A DNA stretch of 64,000 nt from Cyclobacteriaceae bacterium (GTDB taxonomy: Bacteria > Bacteroidota > Bacteroidia > Cytophagales > Cyclobacteriaceae): positions 992,001 through 1,056,000 of the forward strand of contig JAIBBC010000001.1 in the NCBI GenBank assembly GCA_019694875.1, given 5' to 3'. Of the stretch, positions 7,830 to 15,737 are shown in pieces (within the stretch, counting starts at the first letter, position 1; the number at the start of each line of letters is the position of its first letter). The notes below the pieces were generated by a model. The model worked only from the letters and a program-made list of their open reading frames with translations. It had not been told where the DNA came from and searched no databases. Made by a program: the position numbers and the translations under genes.

Positions 7830-7873
7830 ATGTGTAGGTATTTCTTTACAATGTTAAAGGTATGCTCAAAGGA

Positions 7874-7890
7874 ATGTCATCTTGTGACAT
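7874..7890. promoter_or_regulatory. Candidate operator upstream of ssb
   Basis: ATGTCA-N5-TGACAT, a perfect 6-bp inverted repeat with a 5-nt spacer, lies 45 bp upstream of the ssb start and downstream of a candidate promoter box. The size and symmetry fit a dimeric regulator site. No regulator can be named. Confidence 0.4.
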
Positions 7891-7903
7891 CAAACGATGG
7901 CCT

Positions 7904-7911
7904 CAAAAGTA
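7904..7911 (-). promoter_or_regulatory. ssb: Candidate ssb promoter, -7 box
   Basis: Read on the minus strand this is TACTTTTG, which fits the Bacteroidota -7 consensus TAnnTTTG. It lies between the mutY stop and ssb. No good TTTG -33 element is visible at the right distance, so it is only moderately supported. Confidence 0.45.
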
Positions 7912-7913
7912 CA

Positions 7914-8972
7914 TCATAAAATGCCGTAATCCGACAGGAATTTACTGATCAAAACAGGCTTGGGAAGGTCTGCCAGCTTTTTTAACGAGTAGAATTTTAG
8001 CCCCGATCCGTTAAGGGCTACATCCCGCGAAAGCGAGATTTGAGTGAACCTCGAATAGATTAACTGGTGACTTAAGATGTGTTTATACATGCCGCTGATG
8101 TCGGACAATTTTCCGTTCCGGAATTTTTTCAATGAATCATTTTCCATGAACAGTTTCTCCGGGTCAACGGGCCGTTTCGTTTCAATCGCCACGAAGTCGT
8201 ACAGTCCATGCCAGATGTCTTTCTCCTCCCGCTTCTTCATCAGGAAAGAATTTCCTTTTTGGATAACGAAATAGTAGAAGTAACGCTTGCGGGCTTTCTT
8301 AAGCTGAAGCTTGACAGGCAACTGATGTTGTAAAGAATTTTTAATCGCGAAGCAGTCTTTTTGAAATGTACAGGTTTCGCAACACGGGTTCCGGGGTGTA
8401 CAAAACCTCGCTCCGAATTCCATCATGGCCTGATTATGTACATCCGGATTTTTTTGCGGAACGAGTTCGTTAGCGAGTTTAAAAAATATTCTCTTGCCTT
8501 CGGGCGTGTTGATCGGAATTTCAATTCCAAAGATGCGGGCGAGCACACGAAAAACATTTCCGTCTACTACGGCAACTGGTTGACCGAATGAAATGGAAGC
8601 GATGGCTGCTGCCGTGTAGTCACCAATGCCGGGTAAAGTTTTGAGTTCATCAAAAGTACCCGGAAAAATTCCGTTATACCGTGCAACAACCTCCTTGGCA
8701 CACTTGTGAAGATTTCGTGCGCGTGTGTAATACCCCAAACCTTGCCACAAACGCAGTACTTTTTGTTCGGGAGCGTTTGCTAAATCATAAACTGAGGGAA
8801 ACGCCTCAACGAATTTCAGGTAATAAGGCAAGCCCTGGCTTACACGTGTTTGTTGAAGAATGATTTCCGACAACCAGATTCGGTAAGGGTCTTTTGTTTC
8901 GCGCCAGGGGAGGTCGCGCTTATTTTTTTCGAACCACTGAACGACCTTTTTAGTGAAATATCGACTATCCAT
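7914..8972 (-). CDS. mutY: A/G-specific adenine DNA glycosylase
   Basis: Removes adenine mispaired with 8-oxoguanine. 352 aa. The HhH-GPD domain carries the catalytic E36 (LSEIILQQT) and D137 (AVVDGNVFR), with the helix-hairpin-helix LPGIGDYTA at about 113-121. The [4Fe-4S] loop has the exact C-x6-C-x2-C-x5-C spacing at C191, C198, C201 and C207. The C-terminal Nudix-like domain (about 225-350, YFYYFVIQKG) recognises oxoG. The start ATG is at 8970-8972. It is divergent from the HU gene and first in a mutY-ssb-gldD run. Confidence 0.96.
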   Translation of the reverse strand: MDSRYFTKKVVQWFEKNKRDLPWRETKDPYRIWLSEIILQQTRVSQGLPYYLKFVEAFPSVYDLANAPEQKVLRLWQGLGYYTRARNLHKCAKEVVARYNGIFPGTFDELKTLPGIGDYTAAAIASISFGQPVAVVDGNVFRVLARIFGIEIPINTPEGKRIFFKLANELVPQKNPDVHNQAMMEFGARFCTPRNPCCETCTFQKDCFAIKNSLQHQLPVKLQLKKARKRYFYYFVIQKGNSFLMKKREEKDIWHGLYDFVAIETKRPVDPEKLFMENDSLKKFRNGKLSDISGMYKHILSHQLIYSRFTQISLSRDVALNGSGLKFYSLKKLADLPKPVLISKFLSDYGIL

Positions 8973-9026
8973 CCCCTTGATTATCAGATTTTTTCAATAT
9001 TCATTTTTAATATTCGGCTCACAAAT

Positions 9027-9034
9027 TAAATTTG
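9027..9034 (+). promoter_or_regulatory. HU gene promoter, -7 box
   Basis: TAAATTTG matches the Bacteroidota TAnnTTTG box. It lies 38 bp before the GTG start of HU in an AT-rich divergent gap. No clear -33 element was found. Confidence 0.6.
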
Positions 9035-9072
9035 CCCTCCCTTAAAAAAACAAACACCTAAAAATATCCAAC

Positions 9073-9381
9073 GTGACTAAGGCAGACGTAATCAACGAAA
9101 TTTCCGAAAAGACAGGCGTAGACAAAGCGGACGTTACTGCTTCTGTAGAGGCTTTCTTCAGCGTGATCAAGCAAAATATGGCCAGTGGTGAGAACATTTA
9201 CATCCGTGGCTTCGGAAGTTTTATCAACAAGAAGCGCAAGAAGAAAATCGCGCGTAACATTTCCCGTAATACAGCCCTCGTCATTGACGAACACTTCGTT
9301 CCCAGCTTTAAGCCTGCCAAGATTTTCGTGAACAAAATCAAGAACAGCGATAAAGTAAAAGAGTTGGCTGAAAAAGCATAG
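9073..9381 (+). CDS. HU-family DNA-binding protein
   Basis: 102-aa nucleoid protein of the HU/IHF fold: helical dimer part MTKADVINEISEKTG, then the beta-arm entry GENIYIRGFGSF, a basic arm (KKRKKKIARNISRN) and FVPSFKPAK. It bends and compacts DNA. The start is the GTG at 9073, chosen because the family begins exactly with MTKADV. The C-terminal extension (KNSDKVKELAEKA) is common in Bacteroidota forms. It heads a run with a TPR protein, a tiny basic protein and RNase E/G. Confidence 0.93.
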   Translation: MTKADVINEISEKTGVDKADVTASVEAFFSVIKQNMASGENIYIRGFGSFINKKRKKKIARNISRNTALVIDEHFVPSFKPAKIFVNKIKNSDKVKELAEKA

Positions 9382-9405
9382 TCCCCCGGTTTTTAAACCG
9401 AACAC

Positions 9406-10215
9406 ATGCTTAAAAATCGTATCATTCTTGTCGTAGTTAGTGCACTGGTCATTGTTGGTTTGTTCCTGCTTCCGAAAGTAGTGGTGAACAATGAAGACAA
9501 GACTTTAGCCGGGCAGGCCGATACCGTTCAGCAACAAGCCGACCCGCATGCAGCCGCACCTGAGGGGCTGGTTAAACACATCTCTCATATTCGGGGCGAA
9601 TACGCTGCAGCCTCAGAAAACCAAAAAAAGGCTATCTTTGCGGATTCTTTGGCCACTTTATATGCCGAGGCCGGCCGTTTTGACAGTGCCGGAGTCTTTG
9701 CTGAAGAGGCCGCAACGTTCTTTAATACTGAGGCGAGCTGGTTTAAAGCTGGCGACAGCTACTACCAGGGGTATACGTTCGCGCTGAACGCCAACAAACA
9801 GGGCAATCTGGGCGAGAAAAGCCGCGAGCTGTTCCAGAAGGTTTTGGATATGAATCCGAAAAACCTGACGGCGAAGACCAAAATGGCGATGACGTACCTG
9901 TCGAGCGCACCTATGAAAGGTGTGGCGATGCTGAAGGAGGTGCTGGATGCAGACCCGAAAAATGAACTGGCATTGTTCAATCTGGGGATGCTTTCGATAC
10001 AGTCCGGGCAGTACGACAAAGCGGTTTCGTGGTTAACCCGGTTAACCGAAGTAAACCCGGCTCATGCACAAGGAACACTACTTCTGGGTCTGGCGTATAT
10101 GAACACGGGGGAAAAGAAGAAGGCGAAAGAGCAGTTTGAAAAAGTAAAAGATATGGACAAGGATCCGGCAGTACAGGCAGCTGTCGATTCTTATCTGAAG
10201 GATTTAAATAAATAA
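9406..10215 (+). CDS. Membrane-anchored TPR-repeat protein
   Basis: 269 aa with an N-terminal transmembrane anchor (about 5-26, IILVVVSALVIVGLFLLPKV) and a periplasmic part made mostly of tetratricopeptide repeats from about 75 onward. Clear repeats are ELFQKVLDMNPKNLTAKTKM, LKEVLDADPKNELALFNLG and YDKAVSWLTRLTEVNPAHAQ. TPR arrays mediate protein-protein contact. It lies 24 bp after HU and keeps this position next to RNase E/G in many Bacteroidota, but its partner is not known. Confidence 0.85.
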   Translation: MLKNRIILVVVSALVIVGLFLLPKVVVNNEDKTLAGQADTVQQQADPHAAAPEGLVKHISHIRGEYAAASENQKKAIFADSLATLYAEAGRFDSAGVFAEEAATFFNTEASWFKAGDSYYQGYTFALNANKQGNLGEKSRELFQKVLDMNPKNLTAKTKMAMTYLSSAPMKGVAMLKEVLDADPKNELALFNLGMLSIQSGQYDKAVSWLTRLTEVNPAHAQGTLLLGLAYMNTGEKKKAKEQFEKVKDMDKDPAVQAAVDSYLKDLNK

Positions 10216-10265
10216 CAACAAAGCCGGTGCGGTGCCTGCCGCACAAGCAACAAACCCGAGCATTT

Positions 10266-10355
10266 ATGCCAAGCGGAAAAAAAAGAAAAAAGCACAAAAT
10301 GGCTACCCACAAGCGCAAGAAGCGTTTGAGAAAGAACAGACATAAGAAGAAGTAA
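10266..10355 (+). CDS. 29-aa AURKAIP1/COX24-type basic protein (bS22/mS38-like)
   Basis: Complete small frame, ATG at 10266, TAA at 10353. It begins MPSGKKRKKHKMATHKRK and ends KKRLRKNRHKKK, so more than half of the residues are Lys or Arg. The segment KMATHKRKKRLRKNRHKKK fits the COX24/mS38 domain, whose bacterial counterpart bS22 sits in the small ribosomal subunit. The family call is from recognition of the sequence pattern. It lies between a TPR gene and RNase E/G. Confidence 0.85.
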   Translation: MPSGKKRKKHKMATHKRKKRLRKNRHKKK

Positions 10356-10360
10356 TCCGG

Positions 10361-10378
10361 TCCCGATGGCAATCGGGA
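10361..10378 (+). promoter_or_regulatory. Hairpin in the leader of the RNase E/G gene
   Basis: TCCCGAT (10361-10367) pairs with ATCGGGA (10372-10378) around a 4-nt loop. No T-tract follows, so it is not a standard terminator. It lies 58 bp before the TTG start of rng. RNase E genes elsewhere autoregulate through leader hairpins; a similar role here is only a guess. Confidence 0.4.
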
Positions 10379-10436
10379 TCAGAATATTTCTTGTTAGCGC
10401 TATACACACATTTTTTACATTTTAACAATTATCGTT

Positions 10437-11990
10437 TTGAGCAACGAACTAATTATTAGTAGCACTCAAGACGGATGTCGTATAGCCCTTCTTCGAGATA
10501 AACAGCTCGTAGAATTTCACCAGGAAGAGGAAGGAAGCAAATTTCAGGTCGGAGACATTTATCTGGGCACCGTGAAAAAGGTGGTACCGGGTCTCAATGC
10601 CGCATTTATTGATGTGGGCTACGACAAAGATGCTTTCCTGCACTATCTCGATCTTGGACCGCAGTTCAGTTCGTTGAACAAGTTCACCAAACTGACCCGT
10701 GGTAAAAAGATTTTCGGCAAGCTGGAAAAGTTTACCCTTGAACCGGACATTGACAAGCACGGCAAAATTGGCCAACAGTTAGCCAAAGGCCAGGTGCTTC
10801 CGGTACAGATTGTAAAAGAACCCATCTCTACAAAAGGGCCGCGATTATCCTGCGAGTTATCATTGGCCGGGCGTTACCTGGTGCTGGTGCCATTTTCGAA
10901 AGCGGTTAACGTTTCGAAAAAAATTACCAGCAACGAAGAACGTAAACGCCTGCTGCGCCTGATCCAGTCGATTAAACCAGAAAATTTTGGTGTGATCGTT
11001 CGCACGGTTGCTGAAGGAGCCGAAGTGGCTGACCTCGACCGTGATTTAAGAAACCTTGTAAAAACCTGGGAAGACGGCATCACCCGTTTACCGGACGCTC
11101 AGCCCAACGACAAACTGATTGGCGAGCTGAACAAAACCTCATCCCTGTTGCGCGACCTGTTGAACGAATCGTTCGACAACATTCACATCGATGACAAGAA
11201 GATGTATGACGAAGCGCGTGCATACATCCGCAACATTTCTCCCGAGCAGGAAAAGATCGTTAAGTTTTACAACGGCCGGGCAAAGATTTTTGAACACTAC
11301 GGTGTTGAAAAGCAAATCAAATCAGCGTTCGGCCAAACCGTGAGTTTGAAAGGCGGCGGCTATTTGATTATCGAACACACCGAAGCGCTTCACGTGATTG
11401 ACGTGAACAGCGGAAACAAATCGAATCGCGAAGAGAACCAGGAAACAACGGCTCTTTCGGTTAACATTGAAGCCGCCAAAGAAATTGCACGCCAGTTGCG
11501 CCTGCGTGACATGGGTGGAATTATCGTAGTCGATTTCATCGACATGAGAAGTCAGGATAACAAAAAACTGATTTACAAAATCATGCGCGAAGAAATGGAT
11601 GGCGACAAGGCAAAATCGACCGTTCTTCCGCTTTCGAAATTCGGATTGATGCAAATTACCCGCGAGCGTGTTCGCCCGCAGGTAAACATCATCACGAAAG
11701 AGGTTTGCCCTACCTGTAACGGAACCGGCAAGATCACGGCCTCCATTCTTGTTTCAGATCTGATTGAAAAAACAATCGATCATTTGCTGGTGAAACAGAA
11801 TGAGAAAAACCTGGTGCTGGCCGTTCATCCATACCTCCACGCATTTTTTACAAAGGGGCTTATTTCGACCCGCGTGAAGTGGTTTATGAAGTACAAACGC
11901 TGGGTAAATATGGAAACCGATACTTCACTGGGCGTAACGGAATTCAAATTCCTGAACAAAGAAGGTGAGGAGATTCAGCTTACCGCGTAA
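10437..11990 (+). CDS. rng: Ribonuclease E/G family protein
   Basis: 517-aa endoribonuclease of the RNase G type (no long RNase E scaffold tail), acting in rRNA maturation and mRNA decay. The S1 RNA-binding domain is at about 38-130 (GDIYLGTVKKVVPGLNAAFI). The catalytic DNase I-like part has Mg-binding aspartates in HVIDVNSG and IIVVDFIDM. The zinc-link is CPTCNGTG near 423-430. The start is a TTG at 10437 (MSNELIISSTQDGCRIALL), which fits the family N-terminus. A strong terminator lies 21 bp after the stop. Confidence 0.95.
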   Translation: MSNELIISSTQDGCRIALLRDKQLVEFHQEEEGSKFQVGDIYLGTVKKVVPGLNAAFIDVGYDKDAFLHYLDLGPQFSSLNKFTKLTRGKKIFGKLEKFTLEPDIDKHGKIGQQLAKGQVLPVQIVKEPISTKGPRLSCELSLAGRYLVLVPFSKAVNVSKKITSNEERKRLLRLIQSIKPENFGVIVRTVAEGAEVADLDRDLRNLVKTWEDGITRLPDAQPNDKLIGELNKTSSLLRDLLNESFDNIHIDDKKMYDEARAYIRNISPEQEKIVKFYNGRAKIFEHYGVEKQIKSAFGQTVSLKGGGYLIIEHTEALHVIDVNSGNKSNREENQETTALSVNIEAAKEIARQLRLRDMGGIIVVDFIDMRSQDNKKLIYKIMREEMDGDKAKSTVLPLSKFGLMQITRERVRPQVNIITKEVCPTCNGTGKITASILVSDLIEKTIDHLLVKQNEKNLVLAVHPYLHAFFTKGLISTRVKWFMKYKRWVNMETDTSLGVTEFKFLNKEGEEIQLTA

Positions 11991-12011
11991 GGGTATTATA
12001 ACAACGCAAAC

Positions 12012-12041
12012 AAAAAGTCCGGTAATGAGCCGGACTTTTTT
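12012..12041 (+). terminator. Rho-independent terminator after rng
   Basis: An 11-bp perfect stem, 12012-12022 with 12030-12040 (AAAAAGTCCGG / CCGGACTTTTT), a 7-nt loop, and a run of T on the plus strand. It ends the HU-to-rng run. Confidence 0.92.
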
Positions 12042-12140
12042 ATACCGTTATACTGAACTTAAGCAGAAATATCCCCAATCAAGTACCGTTTTCTGACAGG
12101 ATACTTCGCGTTTGCTCAATGTGATGGTTTAATTGAGCTT

Positions 12141-12842
12141 TTACTGCTTCGTTAAATCCGGCCGGTCGGGGGGAGGGTTAATAAATGGCGAAGCAGCCTG
12201 ATGAACTTTGATTGCCTTCCGCGAAAGGATAATTCCTACAATCAACGACACAACCGCGCCAATCCAAATGCCCGGAACAAACGTGATAAACAGGAAGTAA
12301 TCATACAAGCCGTGGAATACGGTTGCGGAGATAAGCGCCAGCAAACTGTAATACAATTTTTTATTGTGTATGAATTTTGCGCGACCCAGGTAGTATCCCA
12401 TCAGGATAGCAAAGCACGCATGTGCGGGTACGGCTGTAAACATTCGCATGATGCCAGTCGGGATACCGAATTGATAAACATATAAAATGTTCTCAAGCGT
12501 TGCGAAGCCCATACCCACCATGGCTGCGTATACAATTCCGTCAAAAGGTTCGTTAAAATTTTTATTTCTGAACAGGATAAACCGGATGAAAACGAACTTG
12601 CTGAATTCTTCCACCAGCGCTACTTTGAAAAAAGCATCAGCAAACAATTCGGCTGCGCTCTGTTTGTTGATCATGATAATTTCCAGCGGCATGCTGATGA
12701 TCAGCGTAAGCAAAACACTCAGAGCACCATAAAAAAAGCTTATCAACAACAAGCTGATTGGCTCGCGCTCATGTTTGTCTTTCAGGTAGATGTACAGTGC
12801 AATGGCAACTCCGGGAGCCAGTGCAAGCGCGAGAGCAAGCAT
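12141..12842 (-). CDS. PrsW-family intramembrane metalloprotease
   Basis: 233 aa, about seven to eight transmembrane helices. Family motifs: EE-x2-K in ALVEEFSKF (about 76-84), FATLENILYVYQFG (about 113-126) and PAHACFAILMGYYLG (about 139-153). The glutamates and histidine are the presumed zinc ligands of this CPBP/PrsW-type family. B. subtilis PrsW cleaves an anti-sigma factor, but no sigma/anti-sigma pair is nearby, so the substrate is unknown. It is 29 bp downstream of a secreted thioredoxin-fold gene on the same strand. Confidence 0.88.
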   Translation of the reverse strand: MLALALALAPGVAIALYIYLKDKHEREPISLLLISFFYGALSVLLTLIISMPLEIIMINKQSAAELFADAFFKVALVEEFSKFVFIRFILFRNKNFNEPFDGIVYAAMVGMGFATLENILYVYQFGIPTGIMRMFTAVPAHACFAILMGYYLGRAKFIHNKKLYYSLLALISATVFHGLYDYFLFITFVPGIWIGAVVSLIVGIILSRKAIKVHQAASPFINPPPDRPDLTKQ

Positions 12843-12871
12843 GGTTAATCAATTCAGAAAGCAAGATAGCA

Positions 12872-13417
12872 CTATTCGAATACTTCCTCGATCTCGTCCA
12901 TTTTTGCTTTTGAGAATTTTCCGGAGGTTGCGTAAATGATTTTTCCTTCTTTATCCAGCACAAAAAAATACGGGATGTCCTTCTTTTCGAAATCAAGCGC
13001 TTCTTTGTAGGCCTTTAACTCGCCCTTGTAAAATAAAATGTAGGGAAGCAGGTTTGGGTCTACGTTCTTAATCGCCTTTTTCTTGGCTGTTCCGGTTGCT
13101 GCTGCATTGATGCCGGTGAACATGGGTACGAAGTACACGTTCACATCATAGGTGAAGCCATCGAACACACTGCCCTTGCTCTTTTGAATGAATCTTTCGA
13201 AGATCGGTTGAAACCAGGAATTCAATTCATCTTCCGATTTCTTCGAATACGCTAAGCCCAGCAAGGTGTATTTGCCGGCTACGCTTTGAGGGAGATCAAT
13301 TTTCTTATCCTCCACTGTTTCTGCTGTCATGTTTGGAAATACTTTACCGGTAATCTGTGCCGTTACCGCGAACGCGATACAGATCATTACGAAGGCAAGC
13401 GCGAGTGCTTTTTTCAT
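12872..13417 (-). CDS. Secreted redoxin-like protein without CxxC (ATP10-like)
   Basis: 181 aa with a signal peptide (MKKALALAFVMICIAFAVTA). The remainder reads as a thioredoxin-like fold: GKVFPNMTAETVEDKKI, KYTLLGLAYSKKSEDELNSW and a late strand pair YFFVLDKEGKIIYATSGKF. At the usual active-site position there is AYSKKS and no CxxC, so a disulfide activity is unlikely. The overall pattern recalls ATP10/redoxin proteins, but I hold this loosely. It probably forms a unit with the PrsW gene. Confidence 0.7.
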   Translation of the reverse strand: MKKALALAFVMICIAFAVTAQITGKVFPNMTAETVEDKKIDLPQSVAGKYTLLGLAYSKKSEDELNSWFQPIFERFIQKSKGSVFDGFTYDVNVYFVPMFTGINAAATGTAKKKAIKNVDPNLLPYILFYKGELKAYKEALDFEKKDIPYFFVLDKEGKIIYATSGKFSKAKMDEIEEVFE

Positions 13418-13495
13418 ACTTTTTGAAGTTATCGTGAGGAATTAAATAACCATGTTTACCTCAATAACGTAAACAAATTGGTTTTCAGATTTGAG

Positions 13496-14218
13496 ATGAC
13501 GGTAAAAGATCATTACGACCGGTATTTGGGCAATTTTTATTCGTGGACGGTAGGTGATTTTACCGAAAAGTTGGTCTTGCAAGAGAAGTTCTTCCTGGAG
13601 AATGGAATAACACCTAGTATTACAGCGCTTGCGTTCGATTTAGGCTGCGGCCACGGAATCAATTCAGTTGCGTTGGCGAATCTTGGATTTACAGTTCGCG
13701 CCATCGACTTTAATCAACAATTATTGGATGAATTAAAGTCACGTACCGGGCATCGTAAGATTGAAGCGATTGATGCGCATTTGCTCGAATATTTATATGC
13801 TGTGCGTACCAAAGCCGAACTGATTGTTTGCATGGGCGATACATTAACACATCTTTCGGGGCCCGAGCAAGTGGAAGAACTTATCGCGTTGAGCGCGCAA
13901 AAACTTGAGCGTGGAGGTAAGATCGTCATCTCATATCGTGAATTGGTGAATGAGCTTACCAACGAAAAGCGATTCATTCCGGTGAACAGTGATGAGAACC
14001 GGATACACACGTGTTATCTTGAATTTCTTCCCGGATATGTAAAGGTTTTCGACATTCTGATGGAGCGCGAAGGCACCAAATGGAAACAAACGGTGAGCTG
14101 GTATCCGAAACTTCGGATTGCCGTTTCGCGTGTCATCTCATTATTCGAGAAACACGGCCTTTCGCTTGCCAAAAAAGAAGTGATCTCCGGGATGACATAC
14201 CTCGTTGCCTATAAGTAA
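13496..14218 (+). CDS. Class I SAM-dependent methyltransferase
   Basis: 240 aa from the ATG at 13496 (MTVKDHYDRYLGNFYSW); an in-frame TTG at 13478 adds six unlikely residues. SAM motif I is FDLGCGHGINSVALANLGF at about 46-64, followed by the acidic end of strand 2 (VRAIDFNQQLL) and CMGDTLTHLS as motif IV. The substrate is unknown; the pattern is typical of small-molecule methyltransferases. It is divergent from the redoxin-like gene. Confidence 0.85.
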   Translation: MTVKDHYDRYLGNFYSWTVGDFTEKLVLQEKFFLENGITPSITALAFDLGCGHGINSVALANLGFTVRAIDFNQQLLDELKSRTGHRKIEAIDAHLLEYLYAVRTKAELIVCMGDTLTHLSGPEQVEELIALSAQKLERGGKIVISYRELVNELTNEKRFIPVNSDENRIHTCYLEFLPGYVKVFDILMEREGTKWKQTVSWYPKLRIAVSRVISLFEKHGLSLAKKEVISGMTYLVAYK

Positions 14219-14232
14219 CGCGGAAACAAACT

Positions 14233-14240
14233 TATCTTTG
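14233..14240 (+). promoter_or_regulatory. Promoter -7 box for the SugE/Gdx gene
   Basis: TATCTTTG, an exact TAnnTTTG match, 20 bp before the start codon. The -33 element is not clear. Confidence 0.65.
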
Positions 14241-14260
14241 TTTGAATAAAACATGAATGT

Positions 14261-14581
14261 ATGTCGTGGATATACCTGGTTATCGCGGGGTTGTTTGAAG
14301 TAGGCTTTACTACATGCCTCAAATTCAGCAACAACTTTTCGAACTGGAAATGGTCGGTTGGGTTTTTCATCTGCATTTTCCTGAGCTTTCATTTTTTGAA
14401 TGAAGCCATTCAGAAGATTCCAATCGGCACAGCCTATGCTGTGTGGACAGGTATTGGCGCTGTGGGTACCGCAATAATGGGAATTATTTTATTTAACGAG
14501 GCTTCCGATTTCTGGCGGGTGTTTTTCATTTTCTTGTTGATTGGATCGATCATTGGCCTGAAGCTCGTATCAGCACATTGA
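14261..14581 (+). CDS. sugE: SMR-family exporter, SugE/Gdx type
   Basis: 106 aa, four transmembrane helices. The essential membrane glutamate is E13 (IAGLFEVGFTT). The signature GTAYAVWTGIGAVGTAIMG and the ending GLKLVSAH are characteristic of the SugE/Gdx branch, which exports guanidinium in exchange for protons, rather than of EmrE multidrug pumps. The 42-bp gap upstream is too short for a guanidine riboswitch and I see none. A promoter box and a terminator bracket the gene, so it is probably monocistronic. Confidence 0.9.
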   Translation: MSWIYLVIAGLFEVGFTTCLKFSNNFSNWKWSVGFFICIFLSFHFLNEAIQKIPIGTAYAVWTGIGAVGTAIMGIILFNEASDFWRVFFIFLLIGSIIGLKLVSAH

Positions 14582-14588
14582 AAATAAA

Positions 14589-14616
14589 AAAGCCCGGAGA
14601 CTGCCGGGCTTTCTTT
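14589..14616. terminator. Bidirectional terminator between sugE and the redoxin gene
   Basis: A 9-bp perfect stem, AAAGCCCGG (14589-14597) with CCGGGCTTT (14604-14612), and a 6-nt loop. It is A-rich before and T-rich after, so it can serve both converging genes. Confidence 0.9.
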
Positions 14617-14632
14617 AATGTGTTGGTTGATA

Positions 14633-15238
14633 TTAATCTGCCCACTTAATCGTGCATCCGATAGCCTTGGTTTTTGTGGTGGCCGCGGCTTTGTTGCTGG
14701 TTACAGCGTCAACTGCGTCTTCTACATAGCGTTTCGTAACAGCTGCAGCGTCTCTTGCGTTATCATCAATTGCTCCGATGTACACAACTTTGAACGCAGC
14801 ACCTTCTTTTTTCAGAACAAATGCGTGAGGTGTATTGGTGGCGCCAAAATTTCTGGCAACGTTCTGGGTTTCATCGAAGAGGTACGGGAAATCGTAACCA
14901 TGGTCTTCAGCATACTTTACCATAGCGTCATAAGAATCTCCCGGTGATTTTTCCGGATCATTTGATTGAACCAGAATCAAAGGAAAGGTCTTTGAATATT
15001 TTTTACCCAACGCCAGAATACGGTCGTTATAGGCTTTCGAGTAAGGGCAGGTATTGCAATCAAATATTACGATAACGCCTTTCACATCTTTGTAGTCGCT
15101 CAATGCAACCATTTTACCGTTCGTGTTCTTCAGCTTGAAGTCGGCAACGGTATCGCCTACCTCGTAGCCCATGCGCACAGGACTCGCAGCCACCAGCACA
15201 AACATGCAGACAGCCATAACTAACATTGATCGGATCAT
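14633..15238 (-). CDS. Secreted thioredoxin-family/peroxiredoxin-like protein
   Basis: 201 aa from the ATG at 15236-15238, which begins a signal peptide (MIRSMLVMAVCMFVLVAAS); an in-frame ATG 39 bp upstream would overlap tlpA. The domain GYEVGDTVADFKLKNTNGK leads to the active site VIFDCNTCPYSKAYNDR with a CxxC, then NTPHAFVLKK with the cis-proline region. This is the AhpC/TSA-like single-domain family common in Bacteroidota. It lies 22 bp after the TlpA-type gene and probably shares its mRNA. Confidence 0.85.
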   Translation of the reverse strand: MIRSMLVMAVCMFVLVAASPVRMGYEVGDTVADFKLKNTNGKMVALSDYKDVKGVIVIFDCNTCPYSKAYNDRILALGKKYSKTFPLILVQSNDPEKSPGDSYDAMVKYAEDHGYDFPYLFDETQNVARNFGATNTPHAFVLKKEGAAFKVVYIGAIDDNARDAAAVTKRYVEDAVDAVTSNKAAATTKTKAIGCTIKWAD

Positions 15239-15260
15239 ATTTTTATGGTTAAAATTCAAA

Positions 15261-15737
15261 TTACTGTACTTCGGCAATCAGTTTCTCAAGGTCACCTTCG
15301 TGAAGCTCTTTTTCAACAAATTTTCTTTGACCGGTTTTACTGTTCACAATAATGGTCGCGGGCAGTGCGCCTGACCACGACTTGTCGATGAGTTCGATAT
15401 ACGAATTGGGGTTTTTCTCGTCCAGCATAACTACTTTAGACTGCAGCTTTTTGCGAGAAACAAATTTATAGACCTTGGAAGGGTCAGGATCAAGATCAAG
15501 ATCCATGCTCACAAACGTAACCTGAACATCGGTCCGTTCCTGACCCAGCTTTTCGAACAACGGCATCTCTTTCACGCAGGGAGCGCACCAGGTCGCCCAA
15601 AAATTGATCACTTTAATCTTGTCTCCCTTGGAAGAAATCAGCTCCTGTAATTCAGGAAGCTTAACAATTTTTGCCTGGTCCTGCGCTGCGGCAGCTGTTG
15701 AACAGGCAAAAAGTAAAATGGCAATGAATCGGGTCAT
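15261..15737 (-). CDS. TlpA-family thiol:disulfide oxidoreductase
   Basis: 158 aa, with a signal peptide (MTRFIAILLFACSTAAAA). Thioredoxin fold with active site INFWATWCAPCVKEMPLFE (CxxC at about 51-54), DLDLDPDPSKVYKFV, and the cis-proline SGALPATIIV. It should keep periplasmic cysteines reduced, for example in cytochrome or outer-membrane protein maturation. It precedes another thioredoxin-fold gene on the same strand. Confidence 0.9.
   Translation of the reverse strand: MTRFIAILLFACSTAAAAQDQAKIVKLPELQELISSKGDKIKVINFWATWCAPCVKEMPLFEKLGQERTDVQVTFVSMDLDLDPDPSKVYKFVSRKKLQSKVVMLDEKNPNSYIELIDKSWSGALPATIIVNSKTGQRKFVEKELHEGDLEKLIAEVQ

Noticed and set aside
10227..10244. Hairpin between the TPR and COX24 genes as a terminator
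   Set aside because: The stem is only 6 bp and is followed by A-rich rather than T-rich sequence.
14219..14260. Guanidine riboswitch upstream of the SugE/Gdx gene
   Set aside because: Only 42 bp lie between genes and no riboswitch-like fold or conserved motif is visible.
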